A stretch of 64,000 bases of DNA from Corynebacterium sp. ACRQK (GCF_022345965.1 NZ_JAKRMU010000003.1:1-64000), one strand, 5' to 3'; positions 35,282 through 45,528 are shown, numbered from the stretch's first letter. Notes: a model not told the origin generated them from the letters alone. Translations and numbers: made by a program.

Positions 35282-37366
35282 ATGCCTCGCCCAATAAATA
35301 AAAATCAACGGTACGTATCCGGACTCGATGGGCTGCGAACGATCGCAGTTGCCGTGGTTGTGCTCTACCACCTGCACGTTCCCGGCTTCGTCGGGGGTCT
35401 CATGGGCGTGGGCGTGTTCTTCACGCTGTCGGGTTACCTCATCACCGCCAACCTCATGCGTTCGTGGGACAAGAAGGGCAACCTGACGCTCCGTACCTTC
35501 TGGTTGCGCAGGTTCCGGCGCCTTATGCCGGCGGTGATAGTCACGTTGGTCGCCACCCTGATCCTGACGGCGGCGCTCACTCGTGACGAGCTCACCGATC
35601 GTTTCTGGGAAGCACTTTCCGCCCTGTTCTACGTGAACAACTGGCACACCATCTTCCAGGAGAAATCCTACTGGGATAACTTCGGCGGCCCGAGCCCGCT
35701 GAGCCACATGTGGTCGCTGTCCGTCGAAGAACAGTTCTACCTGCTCTGGCCCCTAGTGCTGCTTGCGCTGCTGGTGGTTACCCGCTCGCGGATTGGTGCG
35801 CTGATTGGGACCTTGCTGCTGACGGGCGCCTCTTTTGCCTGGATGTGGGGGCTGGCAACCCCAGGGATGGACAACACCCGCGCATACGAAGGCACCGATA
35901 CTCGCGCCGGCGCCCTGTTGTTGGGTGCGTGCCTGGCGATTTGGCTTTCCTCCCGTCGCCAAGCGGGTAAGTCCGTCGAGCCTGCGAAAAGCACCGCGAA
36001 CCTGTTTGGCCTCATCGGCTTGGCGGGCATCGTGGCGCTCGTCGTGCTGGTGGAGCAGGAGTCAATGTTCCTGTACCACGGTGGGCTGATCTTGCTTTCC
36101 GTGGCCTCTGTGCTGGCGATATTCTCCGTCCTGCACCCGCAGAGCCTGTGGAGCCGAGTGTTGGGCTTTGGCCCCATCCGCTGGCTCGGCGAGCGCTCCT
36201 ATGGCATCTACCTATGGCACATGCCGGCGATTGCCTTCATGCCGCAGTCGTGGCTGGAGAACAATAAGCTCGTGGCCAGCGTTATCACCATCGGCGTGAG
36301 CGTTGCGCTGGCCGCTATCAGCTGGACGCTTATCGAGGATCCGATCCGCAAGCATGGCGTGATCCCGCCGATCAAGGCATGGCTGCGTAGTCGCAAGGCA
36401 GACCGCGAGGTCGGCGACAGCCGCGACAACTCGGGCGCGCTCTCGGGCATCTTCCGCCAGCCCTTCCCCACCTACTTCACGTCCGGTGCCGCTGTGGTGT
36501 TGGCCGCGGTGGTCGCTATTGGTGCGACGCCCATTAGCATCAACCCCACGCCGTCTCAGCAGGAAGCTGGCGCGGGTAAGGGCGGCGAGCCTGCGATGGA
36601 GCTGGATCCGTCGCAACGCCCGGGTGGTGCTGGAAAGGCTGATGGGGCGCAGAACCCCGCTGCTGAAGGGCCTGCCGAGGATGTCGGCCAGGAACCGGAA
36701 TCCAAGCTTATGAGCTGCAAGCGCGTGGTGCACGTCGGCGATTCCACGTCCATCGGCATGTTCGCCAACGACATGGTGACCGATCCCGAGAACACGGCCT
36801 TCGAGACATACCTGAAGTACGGTGCCGAGGAAGTCATTGACAGTGTATTCGGCGCGCGCAACACCACCGAGGGCTGGCAGTCCGAAGACGGTTCGCAAAG
36901 CTACCCACCGGCCATCGACTCCGTACAGGAGCTGCTGCCCACCGCAGCTGGCCCGGATACCTGCTGGGTTATCGCTACCGGTGTGAACGATGCGGCGAAC
37001 TACGCGGCGGGCGCAAACCTGGCTGCCCCAGAGCGCATCAAGATCATGATGGACATTCTGGGCGACCAAAAGGTCATGTGGCCGACGGTCACCACCAACA
37101 CTAACGAGGGCTACTACGCAAACTCCAACATGGAGGAGTTCAACCAGGCTCTGCGTGACGCGCAGAAGGATTACCCCAACCTGCGGGTCTACGACTGGGC
37201 CGCCGAGGCGAAGCCCGAGTGGTTTGCCGAGGGCGATTTCGCCCACTACGGCCCGGAGGGCAACAGCCAGCGCGCCGAGCGCTTCCCCGCTGCCCTTGCC
37301 AAGGCCTACCCAAAGTCGAAGGGCGGCCAGCCCTCCGACGAGTTGGTGGTGAACTCCGGGCTGTAG
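35282..37366 (+). CDS. OafA-type acyltransferase with SGNH domain
   Basis: 694 residues. The membrane acyltransferase-3 domain spans about residues 10-365 with ten or so helices: YVSGLDGLRTIAVAVVVLYH, GVFFTLSGYLITANLMRSWD, FWLRRFRRLMPAV and MWSLSVEEQFYLLWPLVLL. A TM and a Pro/Gly/Ala linker (about 405-470) lead to an exported SGNH hydrolase-like domain with VVHVGDSTSIGMF (block I), IATGVNDAANYAAG (block III) and FAHYGPEGN (block V His). Such proteins O-acylate cell-wall glycans or lipids: the membrane part supplies the acyl group and the SGNH part transfers it. The target is unknown. A paralogue lies at 60.0 kb. Confidence 0.9.
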   Translation: MPRPINKNQRYVSGLDGLRTIAVAVVVLYHLHVPGFVGGLMGVGVFFTLSGYLITANLMRSWDKKGNLTLRTFWLRRFRRLMPAVIVTLVATLILTAALTRDELTDRFWEALSALFYVNNWHTIFQEKSYWDNFGGPSPLSHMWSLSVEEQFYLLWPLVLLALLVVTRSRIGALIGTLLLTGASFAWMWGLATPGMDNTRAYEGTDTRAGALLLGACLAIWLSSRRQAGKSVEPAKSTANLFGLIGLAGIVALVVLVEQESMFLYHGGLILLSVASVLAIFSVLHPQSLWSRVLGFGPIRWLGERSYGIYLWHMPAIAFMPQSWLENNKLVASVITIGVSVALAAISWTLIEDPIRKHGVIPPIKAWLRSRKADREVGDSRDNSGALSGIFRQPFPTYFTSGAAVVLAAVVAIGATPISINPTPSQQEAGAGKGGEPAMELDPSQRPGGAGKADGAQNPAAEGPAEDVGQEPESKLMSCKRVVHVGDSTSIGMFANDMVTDPENTAFETYLKYGAEEVIDSVFGARNTTEGWQSEDGSQSYPPAIDSVQELLPTAAGPDTCWVIATGVNDAANYAAGANLAAPERIKIMMDILGDQKVMWPTVTTNTNEGYYANSNMEEFNQALRDAQKDYPNLRVYDWAAEAKPEWFAEGDFAHYGPEGNSQRAERFPAALAKAYPKSKGGQPSDELVVNSGL

Positions 37367-37393
37367 AGCCAACTCCCAAGAACATAAACTCCC

Positions 37394-37436
37394 AAGAACG
37401 TGCGGAAGCGCATTGAGCTTCTATACGTTCTTCTTT
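37394..37436 (+). terminator. Terminator after OafA-type gene
   Basis: AAGAACGT (37394-37401) pairs with ACGTTCTT (37425-37432), with an inner GGAAGC/GCTTC pairing, followed by CTTTAAT. Good intrinsic terminator about 30 bases behind the stop. Confidence 0.75.
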
Positions 37437-37619
37437 AATACAAGGCTTATGCAGCGCTCGTGAGATTAGCGCTCATAGGCGGTTCAACGTGTAGTAGCCC
37501 AGGCGTGGAATCACCGGAAAACGCCAGCCGAGACCAGCGAGGCCAACGGAACCAGTGGAACTCGCGGAACGAGTGGAAGAACGTGGTGCGCTCTGACGAA
37601 GCTCCGGCTGCGGAAACCG

Positions 37620-38503
37620 ATGCGGCGACTAACTCCAGCACGCACCCCTTCCACGGAGCCTTTTGCGCCGGTATCGCAAATCCAACAGCCAGCTTTCAAT
37701 CCCAATTCAGCCCCCGGTGCCGGCCCGGGTTCCGGCCCCGCGCCCGTATTCGGCCCGGGCATGGCTCCCCCACCTGCGGCGGCGCAGGCCTTGGCGCAGG
37801 TTCAGCCTCCGAAGAAGAGTTCGGCGCTTCTGCCGGCAATCGTCACCTTCATTGTCTGCGTCCTGCTGCTGGCGGGTGGTCTGTTCGGATACAAGAAGCT
37901 TACCGAGCCCTCCGGTAGCGAGGCTGCCCCCCCGGCAAGCCTTCCGCAGCCTCAGGCGCGGATCCTGACACAGAGTCCGGTGCAGGATCTGATGCAGAGC
38001 CAGCCGCGGAAGACTCCGACGACGGAACCGAGTCCGGTGGGTCTAACGAGTCCGGGGAGCAGTTTGACGCCGCCGACCTGGTCCCACGGATGGCCTCCAT
38101 GACGGTGCCCGACTTCAGCGTGCTGGAAGATGCCGAACGTTCCAATGAAACGAATTTTCCGGCAGTCACCTTAAACGATGGTAGGTACGTCGCACCCGAC
38201 TATGGTTTCAATATCAGACTTGGCAGCGACACCCCTGAGGCTGGTCGTGACGAGATCTCCCCAATCTACGCCCAAGGCGACCTCAACGGTGACGGGGAGG
38301 ACGAGATCGTCGTGCAAATGTACAGCAACCGGGGAGGAAACAGCTACGTTAACCACTTCGTGGTGTACGACAAGAACCTCACCCCGATGGGCTACACCCA
38401 GGTGGATGACCTCGACGAAGATCTGCCGACGATGGGTCTGTGTGGCCAGACGGCCGACGAGGTGAAGGTCGAGGATGGAAAGCTGTTCGTCGATTACCTT
38501 TAG
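37620..38503 (+). pseudogene. Frameshifted membrane-anchored protein gene
   Basis: Two frames must be joined. Frame A from ATG 37620 (MRRLTPARTPSTEPFAPV) gives a Pro/Gly/Ala-rich cytosolic stretch, one membrane helix (SALLPAIVTFIVCVLLLAGG) and FGYKKLTEPSGSEAAPP, then turns into non-family residues. The next frame takes over at the seven-C run 37927-37933 and continues GKPSAASGADPDTESGAG, a Ser/Asp/Glu-rich linker, and an exported domain (MTVPDFSVLEDAE, QGDLNGDGEDEIVVQMYSN, an FG-GAP-like Asp-rich motif) to 38503. One added C restores a single ORF of about 295 codons. An alternative N-terminus from GTG 37460 in the second frame would need one more shift near 37645. It may be a true pseudogene, a sequence error or a phase-variable gene. 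Confidence 0.7.
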
Positions 38504-38519
38504 TCCCCTAGCCCACTCG

Positions 38520-39683
38520 CTAGTCCTGCTTAAACTCGCGGGCGATCAGCAGCTTCATAATCTCGTTCGTGCCGCCGTAGATGCGCTGCACGCGGGCATC
38601 CGTGTACATGCGGGAGATCGGGTACTCGCGCATGAAGCCGTAGCCGCCGAACAGCTGCAGACAGCGGTCCGCCACGGAGCTCTGCAGGTCGGAGGCCAGG
38701 TACTTCGCTGCCGAGGCCTGTGCGGGCGTCAGCTTGCCCTCAATGTGTAGCGCCGTGCAGTAATCGGTTAGCGTCTTCGCCGCCAGCGTCTCACTCGCGC
38801 ACTCGGCCAGGACGAACTGGGTGTTCTGGAACCCTAGGATCGGACGTCCAAACGCCTCGCGCTCATTGACGTAGCGGATAGTTTCGCGCACAGCACCCTC
38901 GCACGCGGATGAACCGGCGATGGCTAGGATCAAGCGCTCTTGCGGCAGCTGCTGCATCAACTGTACGAAGCCCATACCTTCCTTGCCTCCCAGCAGGTTA
39001 TCGGCGGGCACGCGCATGTCGGTGAAGAAGAGCTCACGGGTGTCCTGACCACGCTGGCCGATCTTGTCCAGCACGCGGCCACGCTCGAAGCCCTCGAGTT
39101 CCTTGGTCTCGGCGACGATCAAGGACAGTCCCCTGCCGCCCGGCTGGTCGTTGGTGCGGGCGACGATCACCACAACGTCGCAATGCGTGCCGTTAGTGAT
39201 GAAGGTCTTCGAGCCGTTGATTACCCACTCGTCGCCGTCGAGCTCCGCGCGTGTTTTGATGGCCTGCAGGTCGGAGCCGGTTCCGGGCTCGGTCATGGCG
39301 ATAGCGCCGACCAGCTCACCGCTGGCCATTCCCGGCAGCCAGCGCTTACGCTGCTCCTCCGTGCCGAGTTGGTAGATGTAGTGGGCGACGATCACGGAGT
39401 GCACACCGTTGTGCCAGGCGGAGTCGCCAGCCAGGGCAAGCTCCTGCTGGATCACGGCTTCGTGAGCGAAGGTGCCGCCACCCCCGCCGTACTCCTCGGG
39501 GATGGAGGCACACAGCAGGCCAGCGTCGCCGGCCTTGTTCCAGAACTCACGCTCGACCTGGTGGTTTTCTTCCCACTTCAGCTCGTTGGGAGTTACCTCC
39601 CTGGCGATGAACTCGCGGGCGTGCAGGCGTAGCGCATCGGTTTCCTCGGTTTCCCAAGTAGCGCGGTAGTTATCCAGAATCAT
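38520..39683 (-). CDS. Acyl-CoA dehydrogenase (second)
   Basis: 387 residues. Flavoprotein dehydrogenase with LVGAIAMTEPGTGSDLQAIK, FITNGTHCDVVVIVART and QLFGGYGFMREYPISRMYTDARVQRIYGGTNEIMK, whose Glu corresponds to the usual catalytic base. Only moderately like the enzyme at 19.5 kb, so not a recent duplicate. A long-chain or branched-chain substrate is possible. The C-terminus (REFKQD) is normal. It is convergent with the frameshifted gene (16 bases between stops). Confidence 0.88.
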   Translation of the reverse strand: MILDNYRATWETEETDALRLHAREFIAREVTPNELKWEENHQVEREFWNKAGDAGLLCASIPEEYGGGGGTFAHEAVIQQELALAGDSAWHNGVHSVIVAHYIYQLGTEEQRKRWLPGMASGELVGAIAMTEPGTGSDLQAIKTRAELDGDEWVINGSKTFITNGTHCDVVVIVARTNDQPGGRGLSLIVAETKELEGFERGRVLDKIGQRGQDTRELFFTDMRVPADNLLGGKEGMGFVQLMQQLPQERLILAIAGSSACEGAVRETIRYVNEREAFGRPILGFQNTQFVLAECASETLAAKTLTDYCTALHIEGKLTPAQASAAKYLASDLQSSVADRCLQLFGGYGFMREYPISRMYTDARVQRIYGGTNEIMKLLIAREFKQD

Positions 39684-39823
39684 GTCGATGGCTCCCTCAA
39701 AAGTGAATCAAAGCGCCGGCATGTGATTTTGCCGACGAAATACTTTCCTAGGAACAACGCTACAACAGCGCGATCGTGATCTGGCTCACTTTCAAAAAGA
39801 GGTTTTAAAAGAAAAACAAAGAG

Positions 39824-39897
39824 TCCCCCCAGTCGGACTCGAACCGACACTGAACGGATTTTAAGTCCGCTGCCTCTGCCAATTGGGCTATAGGGGG
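39824..39897 (-). tRNA. tRNA-Leu (anticodon UAA), short variable loop
   Basis: 74 bases without encoded CCA. Acceptor CCCCCTA/TGGGGGG (one T-G pair), D arm GCC..GGC with AATTGGCAGA loop, anticodon stem GCGGA/TCCGT with loop CTTAAAA (anticodon TAA), five-base variable loop TCAGT, T arm GTCGG-TTCGAGT-CCGAC, discriminator A. The UAA anticodon means leucine, but the variable loop is of class I size while most bacterial leucine tRNAs are class II. Its 5' end overlaps the ppx stop codon region by ten bases. Confidence 0.88.
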
Positions 39898-40883
39898 CGT
39901 GCCATGACCTCAGCCAGCATCCCGTCCAATATATCCTTCTCGCTGACCGTGATCTCACTAAGCCCCCAATCAAGGAACTGACTCGTGAAGGTGTCCACCA
40001 CGATAGAACCGCCACCGATCACATCCGCGCGGCCCGGGTGCATAGGCCCGTACTCGCAGCGTTGGGGTGGCGTCAATCCCAAAAGATTGCGCGCCGTGGC
40101 GCGGAAGTCCTCCAGCGACAGGGTGGCCATGTGGATAGCCCGCGAGTCGTACTCGGAAAGCCCCAGGGTGATGGCGGCGAGAGTGGTCATCGTGCCCGCT
40201 ACGCCCACAACCTGATCCACGTCGCGCAAATCCACGTGAGAGCGCACCTGCTCCATCAGCTCCCCAACAAAGGCGCGAGCCTCGGCAACCTGCTGCTCCG
40301 TCGGCGGCTGTCCGTGCAGGAATCGCTCCGTCAGGCGCACACAGCCCATGTCTGCCGAGAAAGCCTGTGGCTCGCGCCCCGGGCCGTGCACGACGAACTC
40401 TGTGGAGCCGCCACCCAGGTCGATGACGCACACGGTACGGTCCTGTGCATCCGGTAGATCCGTGATGGCACCGCGGAAGCTCAACTCCGCCTCCTGCTCG
40501 CCGGAGATCACCTGCGCCACCGCCCCCTCGCGCACGCGACCCAGGTGCCGCCGGGTGATGTCGAAGAACTCCTCGCGGTTCGCCGCATCTCGGGTGGCGG
40601 AGGTCGCCCCCATCATCACGTCCACCACGCCGTAGTCGACCATGCGGTCGGCGTAGATCTGCAGAGCCTTGTCCACGCGCTGCAGGGCCTCGTCAGCGAA
40701 GCGACCCGTGGCATCCACGCCCTGGCCCAGGCGCACGATGATGTTATCCCTGTTGAGCTCGTTGATCTGCCCATCCGGGGTGCGCTCGCTGATCAGTAGG
40801 CGGATGGAATTCGTGCCGCAGTCGATGGCGGCGAAGCGGGGAGTCTGGGACTCGTTCTGGGGCTGGTTCTGGGCGGTGCTCAT
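39888..40883 (-). CDS. ppx: Exopolyphosphatase/guanosine pentaphosphatase family protein
   Basis: 331 residues from ATG 40883 (MSTAQNQPQNES). Ppx/GppA fold: RFAAIDCGTNSIRLLISE (phosphate loop 1), MMGATSATRDAANREEFF, and VCVIDLGGGSTEFVVHG (phosphate loop 2), then VGVAGTMTTLAAITLGL. In mycobacteria the homologue (Rv1026, Ppx2) sits in the same eno-ftsB-DUF501 block and hydrolyses polyphosphate or pppGpp; which activity holds here cannot be told. The last codons CCC CTA TAG are at the same time the first bases of tRNA-Leu. Confidence 0.9.
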   Translation of the reverse strand: MSTAQNQPQNESQTPRFAAIDCGTNSIRLLISERTPDGQINELNRDNIIVRLGQGVDATGRFADEALQRVDKALQIYADRMVDYGVVDVMMGATSATRDAANREEFFDITRRHLGRVREGAVAQVISGEQEAELSFRGAITDLPDAQDRTVCVIDLGGGSTEFVVHGPGREPQAFSADMGCVRLTERFLHGQPPTEQQVAEARAFVGELMEQVRSHVDLRDVDQVVGVAGTMTTLAAITLGLSEYDSRAIHMATLSLEDFRATARNLLGLTPPQRCEYGPMHPGRADVIGGGSIVVDTFTSQFLDWGLSEITVSEKDILDGMLAEVMARPL

Positions 40884-40905
40884 GGTTCCCCAGGCTACCC
40901 CGCGG

Positions 40906-41472
40906 CTACTCCGCGATGCTCGCGGCATCCATCGACGTGCCCAGCGAGGCCGACGACGGCCAGTCCGCTGGCAGCGCCGTGCCCTGAAGCCTCGGGTTGT
41001 TCTCGATGGCCAATGCGACGGCCTCGGTGCCCAGGCGTACCCGCTGTGGCCCCTCCGCCAGCGCATAGGCAATCAGCACGTGCAGGCACTTCACGCGGTC
41101 GGGCATACCGCCGCCCGAGAAGTCTGTGCCCAAATCCTCCATCTTGTTGCGCTCGGCCAGGTAGTGCTCGTGCGCAGCCTGGTAGTCGGCGGCCAGCTCT
41201 TCGTCATCGGGCAGCCGCGCCTGCATCGTCTTCATCACGCCTGCGACCTCCAGGCGGGAAGCTTCGGCGGTCAGGCGCGAATCCGTCAGGTAGTACAGCG
41301 TGGGGAACGGAGTGCCATCCGGCAGCCTCGGCTGGGTCTTCACCACGGCGGGAACCCCATCCGGCGTGTAGTAGCTGACCTCGACCACACCGCGTAGCGG
41401 ACGACCGAGCTGCTGGCGCATTACTTCCAGGTCGTCTTCGGTCGGCGGGCCGGGCTGGCGTTGGTTAGTCAT
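40906..41472 (-). CDS. DUF501 domain protein
   Basis: 188 residues. Characteristic features of the actinobacterial DUF501 family: RQQLGRPLRGVVEVSYY, TLYYLTDSRLTAEASRLE and PDRVKCLHVLIAYALAEG. Function is unknown; always near eno, ftsB and ppx in mycolate bacteria, here with 22 bases to ppx and 35 to ftsB, an operon. A C-H-containing stretch (VKCLHVL) suggests metal binding is possible, but not shown. Confidence 0.88.
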   Translation of the reverse strand: MTNQRQPGPPTEDDLEVMRQQLGRPLRGVVEVSYYTPDGVPAVVKTQPRLPDGTPFPTLYYLTDSRLTAEASRLEVAGVMKTMQARLPDDEELAADYQAAHEHYLAERNKMEDLGTDFSGGGMPDRVKCLHVLIAYALAEGPQRVRLGTEAVALAIENNPRLQGTALPADWPSSASLGTSMDAASIAE

Positions 41473-41507
41473 GGATTCCCTCGGTTCCTCTGCTGGAGTG
41501 TCTCACT

Positions 41508-42245
41508 CTAGTTAGCTGATGCGGGTGCTGGCGCCTGTTCTGGCGCTGCGGTCTGTCCTTCGGGCGCGGGTGCTGCGGGCTGTTCCTGCTCCGGATTCTC
41601 CTCCGGCACAGTCGGCAACTTGTGGTCTTCGCTCGCCGGATCGTCTTCCTGCAATTCTTCCTCCGGCGTGGAGATCGAGTCCCACAGCTGGGCGTACCAG
41701 TCGCGGTTTCCTTCGCCTTCGCCCTTGGATTCTTCGTCCGTTTCGGTGCCGAGCTCGTCGGAGTGGATCTTCGGGGAGATGATGCGATATGCCGACTCCC
41801 CCGGTTCAATCAGCCCCAGGCGCGTGCGTGCCTGTTCCTTGATGAAATCCTCGTCGCCGTAGCGGTTGAGCTCGCTGGTGAGCTCCGCTTTTTCCTTCTC
41901 CTGCACCGCAATCTTCTGGTTCAGCTGCGCCAGCTCGGCGCGTTGCTCAAAGTAGTTGCGCAGCGGGTTGGCTATGGAAACCGCCAGAAAGATCACCAGT
42001 ACCAGCGCCACGAGCCACGTGGTGGGGCTCATGTTCTTAGGAACCTCTACAAAGGAGCGCGCCATGCGTTTCGGCGCGGTTTGCGCGCGGGCCCGACGCC
42101 TCTCACGCCTCTCGATCGACCGTGCCCGGGGCAGGTGGGCGGACTCGGGGCGGCTGTTTTCTGGCCCCTCTTTTTCGGACGCCACGTCTGCGCGCGGCTG
42201 ATCCTCCGGCTCCTTGTCCGGTTCGCCCTTGGTCGATTTGCTCAT
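41508..42245 (-). CDS. ftsB: Septum formation initiator FtsB/DivIC family protein
   Basis: 245 residues. Basic cytosolic N-terminus (RSIERRERRRARAQTAPKR), one membrane helix (TTWLVALVLVIFLAVSIANP, about residues 74-93), then the DivIC/FtsB coiled coil NYFEQRAELAQLNQKIAVQEKEKAEL and YGDEDFIKEQARTRLGLIEPGE. A bitopic divisome protein that joins the FtsQ-FtsL complex. The outer Glu/Ser- and Gln/Pro/Ala-rich tail (about residues 175-245) is longer than in E. coli FtsB. Same location as mycobacterial Rv1024 next to eno. Confidence 0.88.
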   Translation of the reverse strand: MSKSTKGEPDKEPEDQPRADVASEKEGPENSRPESAHLPRARSIERRERRRARAQTAPKRMARSFVEVPKNMSPTTWLVALVLVIFLAVSIANPLRNYFEQRAELAQLNQKIAVQEKEKAELTSELNRYGDEDFIKEQARTRLGLIEPGESAYRIISPKIHSDELGTETDEESKGEGEGNRDWYAQLWDSISTPEEELQEDDPASEDHKLPTVPEENPEQEQPAAPAPEGQTAAPEQAPAPASAN

Positions 42246-42282
42246 GGTCTACAGAGTCTAGCGAAGCGAGGCTGAAATGCGA

Positions 42283-42319
42283 GTAGCCCACGGCCATCGG
42301 CTGGATGGCTGTGGGCTAC
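42283..42319 (-). terminator. Strong hairpin downstream of eno
   Basis: GTAGCCCACGGCCATC (42283-42298) pairs with GATGGCTGTGGGCTAC (42304-42319); 16 positions with one G-T step and a five-base loop. It lies in the 119 bases between eno and ftsB. No T-run, so it may attenuate read-through or act as a processing signal instead of a full terminator. Confidence 0.6.
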
Positions 42320-42364
42320 CTGGGGCTACTTGATTGCCTTACGCGCTTGGAGAGCGCCTAGCGC

Positions 42365-43708
<1,344 letters not shown>

Positions 43709-43855
43709 CTAACAAAGGTCTCTACCGCAGCGCTGGGTAGCCCACAGGTGGCACCGAGCACAGCGGTCTACTCCCATTGTGGCACCGCCAGAATTTTTTC
43801 GCCGTCACGCGGGCAAATCCTGGCTAAAACCACCCCTCCCTAAAGGGGGAATGGC

Positions 43856-44725
43856 CTACTGCGGCGACTGGCCAATCGCGTAGTTCGCCGCTGCGTCGCG
43901 TACCTGCACGACGTATTCCTCGGAGAGGTTGTACCCCTTGATCGCGCTCTTCCAACCACTTTCGGTGCTAAGGTCGCGCCCTTCTCTGCACAGTAGTTTG
44001 GTCGCGGTGGCGGCGGCGTCGTAGACGCTCTGCGGATTCTTCTTGCCGTCGCCATCTGCGTCCACCCCGTAGATCTTCCAGGATTCGGGGATGAATTGCA
44101 TCGGCCCCAGCGCACGGTCGTACTCGCGGTCGCCGTCCAGACGCCCGCCGTCGGTATCCTCCACCTTGGCGAACTCGCGGCCGTTGAGCTGCGGGCCGAT
44201 GATGTCGGGCTCGGCGATGCCGTCGTCGTTGAGTTTGGACGCTCCGAATCGCTCGCCGTCGTAAGTCCCGTGGCGGGTCTCTACGTAACCGAGCCCGGCC
44301 AGAGTATTCCAGGACAGGTGGCAGTCGGGAGTCTCCTGCCGAGCGAAGTCTTCGGCCTTTCCGTAGGCTATGAGGGCCTGCAGAGGGATGTTTAGCTCCT
44401 CGGACTTTGGCTTAGCCCAGTCCAGAGCCTGCTGGTATGCGCGGTCGCTGTCTTGCGGGTCGAAGTCCGGCGCGGGACTCGCGGCCTTCGGCGGAATATC
44501 GGTGGGCACCGGCAGGCGGTCGGATTCGGAGCCGCGGTCACTGGTGACGAACCCTGCCACCAGGTAACCGACCAGGGCGATGATACCCAGCAGCGCGATG
44601 ACCACTACGAAGAATCCGCAACCACCCAGCAGCCCCCGGTTCGGGCGGCTTCCGGCTGCGTCGTCATCCCACACAGAATCGTTTGGTTCGATCCTCTGCG
44701 GGCGGCGATAGTGGTTCGACGCCAT
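43856..44725 (-). CDS. Lytic murein transglycosylase (MltB/LpqU-like)
   Basis: 289 residues. N-terminal cytosolic 30 residues, one membrane helix (GCGFFVVVIALLGIIALVGYLVAGF), a Pro-rich linker, and a lytic transglycosylase domain from about residue 120: CHLSWNTLAGLGYVETRHGTY with the catalytic Glu in YVETRHG, then LGPMQFIPESWKIYG and DIYDAA-type VYDAAATATKLLC. It cleaves peptidoglycan glycan strands to 1,6-anhydro ends. Mycobacterial LpqU (Rv1022) lies next to eno in the same way, but as a lipoprotein; here a transmembrane anchor is used. Confidence 0.87.
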   Translation of the reverse strand: MASNHYRRPQRIEPNDSVWDDDAAGSRPNRGLLGGCGFFVVVIALLGIIALVGYLVAGFVTSDRGSESDRLPVPTDIPPKAASPAPDFDPQDSDRAYQQALDWAKPKSEELNIPLQALIAYGKAEDFARQETPDCHLSWNTLAGLGYVETRHGTYDGERFGASKLNDDGIAEPDIIGPQLNGREFAKVEDTDGGRLDGDREYDRALGPMQFIPESWKIYGVDADGDGKKNPQSVYDAAATATKLLCREGRDLSTESGWKSAIKGYNLSEEYVVQVRDAAANYAIGQSPQ

Positions 44726-44749
44726 GGATGTCCTTCCTGCTTCTTTTTC

Positions 44750-45466
44750 TTAGGCCTTCTTAGGCTTCTCAGTGTGACCGCTCTGCGAGTTCTTATCGGC
44801 TGCACTTACCAACACTGCGCTTAGGCTACTTGCCGGAAGTTGAACCCGTGTTTCCGACTCGGTGATGTGCAGCTCCGCCATATCTGCGAACACACGTTCG
44901 CCGACGGTGATGTGAACTCCGGGGAGTACGCCGTGCTCGGTGAGATAACGCACCAGGGCGGCATCCCTGTCGCTGATGCGATCCACGATGAGCTGTTCGC
45001 CCGTGTGGGCGTCCGAAAGAAGGAAAGCCGAGCTTGCAGGAATGTGGCCGCCTTCGTCGGGAATAGGGTCACCGTGCGGGTCTCGTGTGGGGTTGTTCAG
45101 CAGGCTGGCGATGCGATCGACGAAGGTTTCGGAAACCGCGTGCTCCAGAACCTCGGCCTCGTCGTGCACTTCGTCCAAGCCGTAGCCCAGGTGGTTGCAC
45201 AGAAAAGTCTCGATCAGGCGGTGGCGGCGAACCATGGTAAGAGCGATTCTGCGACCCGCTTCACTGAGCTCGATGTCCCCATAAGGGGCGTGGTCGACGA
45301 GCCCTTGGGTGGCGAGGCGCTTGATCGCCTCGGAGGCCGTGGAAGGGCGTTGGTCCATGTGACTGGCCAAGACAGAGAGGGAAACCCCACCTCCGGACCA
45401 CTCCTGCAGATCGAAGATCTTCTTCAGGTAATCCTGGGACCTCTCGGGAAGGTCTGTGACATGCAT
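44750..45466 (-). CDS. mntR: Manganese-responsive regulator MntR (DtxR family)
   Basis: 238 residues. N-terminal winged helix LPERSQDYLKKIFDLQEWSG ... LSVLASHMDQRPSTASEAIKRLATQGLVDHAPYG, then the metal-binding dimerisation domain (MVRRHRLIETFLCNHLGYGLDEVHDEAEVLEHAVSE, with the typical His/Glu ligands) and a C-terminal FeoA-like SH3 part. The site TGTTCAA-N4-TTGAACA in front of the divergent importer operon equals the MntR motif of C. glutamicum, which separates it from the iron regulator DtxR. With Mn2+ it should repress the importer. The C-terminal 25 residues are hydrophilic. Confidence 0.87.
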   Translation of the reverse strand: MHVTDLPERSQDYLKKIFDLQEWSGGGVSLSVLASHMDQRPSTASEAIKRLATQGLVDHAPYGDIELSEAGRRIALTMVRRHRLIETFLCNHLGYGLDEVHDEAEVLEHAVSETFVDRIASLLNNPTRDPHGDPIPDEGGHIPASSAFLLSDAHTGEQLIVDRISDRDAALVRYLTEHGVLPGVHITVGERVFADMAELHITESETRVQLPASSLSAVLVSAADKNSQSGHTEKPKKA

Positions 45467-45528
45467 GTCGACCAGTGTACGGGGGTAATCGGGGTTTTAA
45501 GAACTCATGGGTGTGGACTAAGCTGCAC

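Noticed and set aside
44750..45466. DtxR (iron regulator)
   Set aside because: The dyad in front of the adjacent importer is of MntR type (TGTTCAA-N4-TTGAACA), not the DtxR TTAGGTTAG box.
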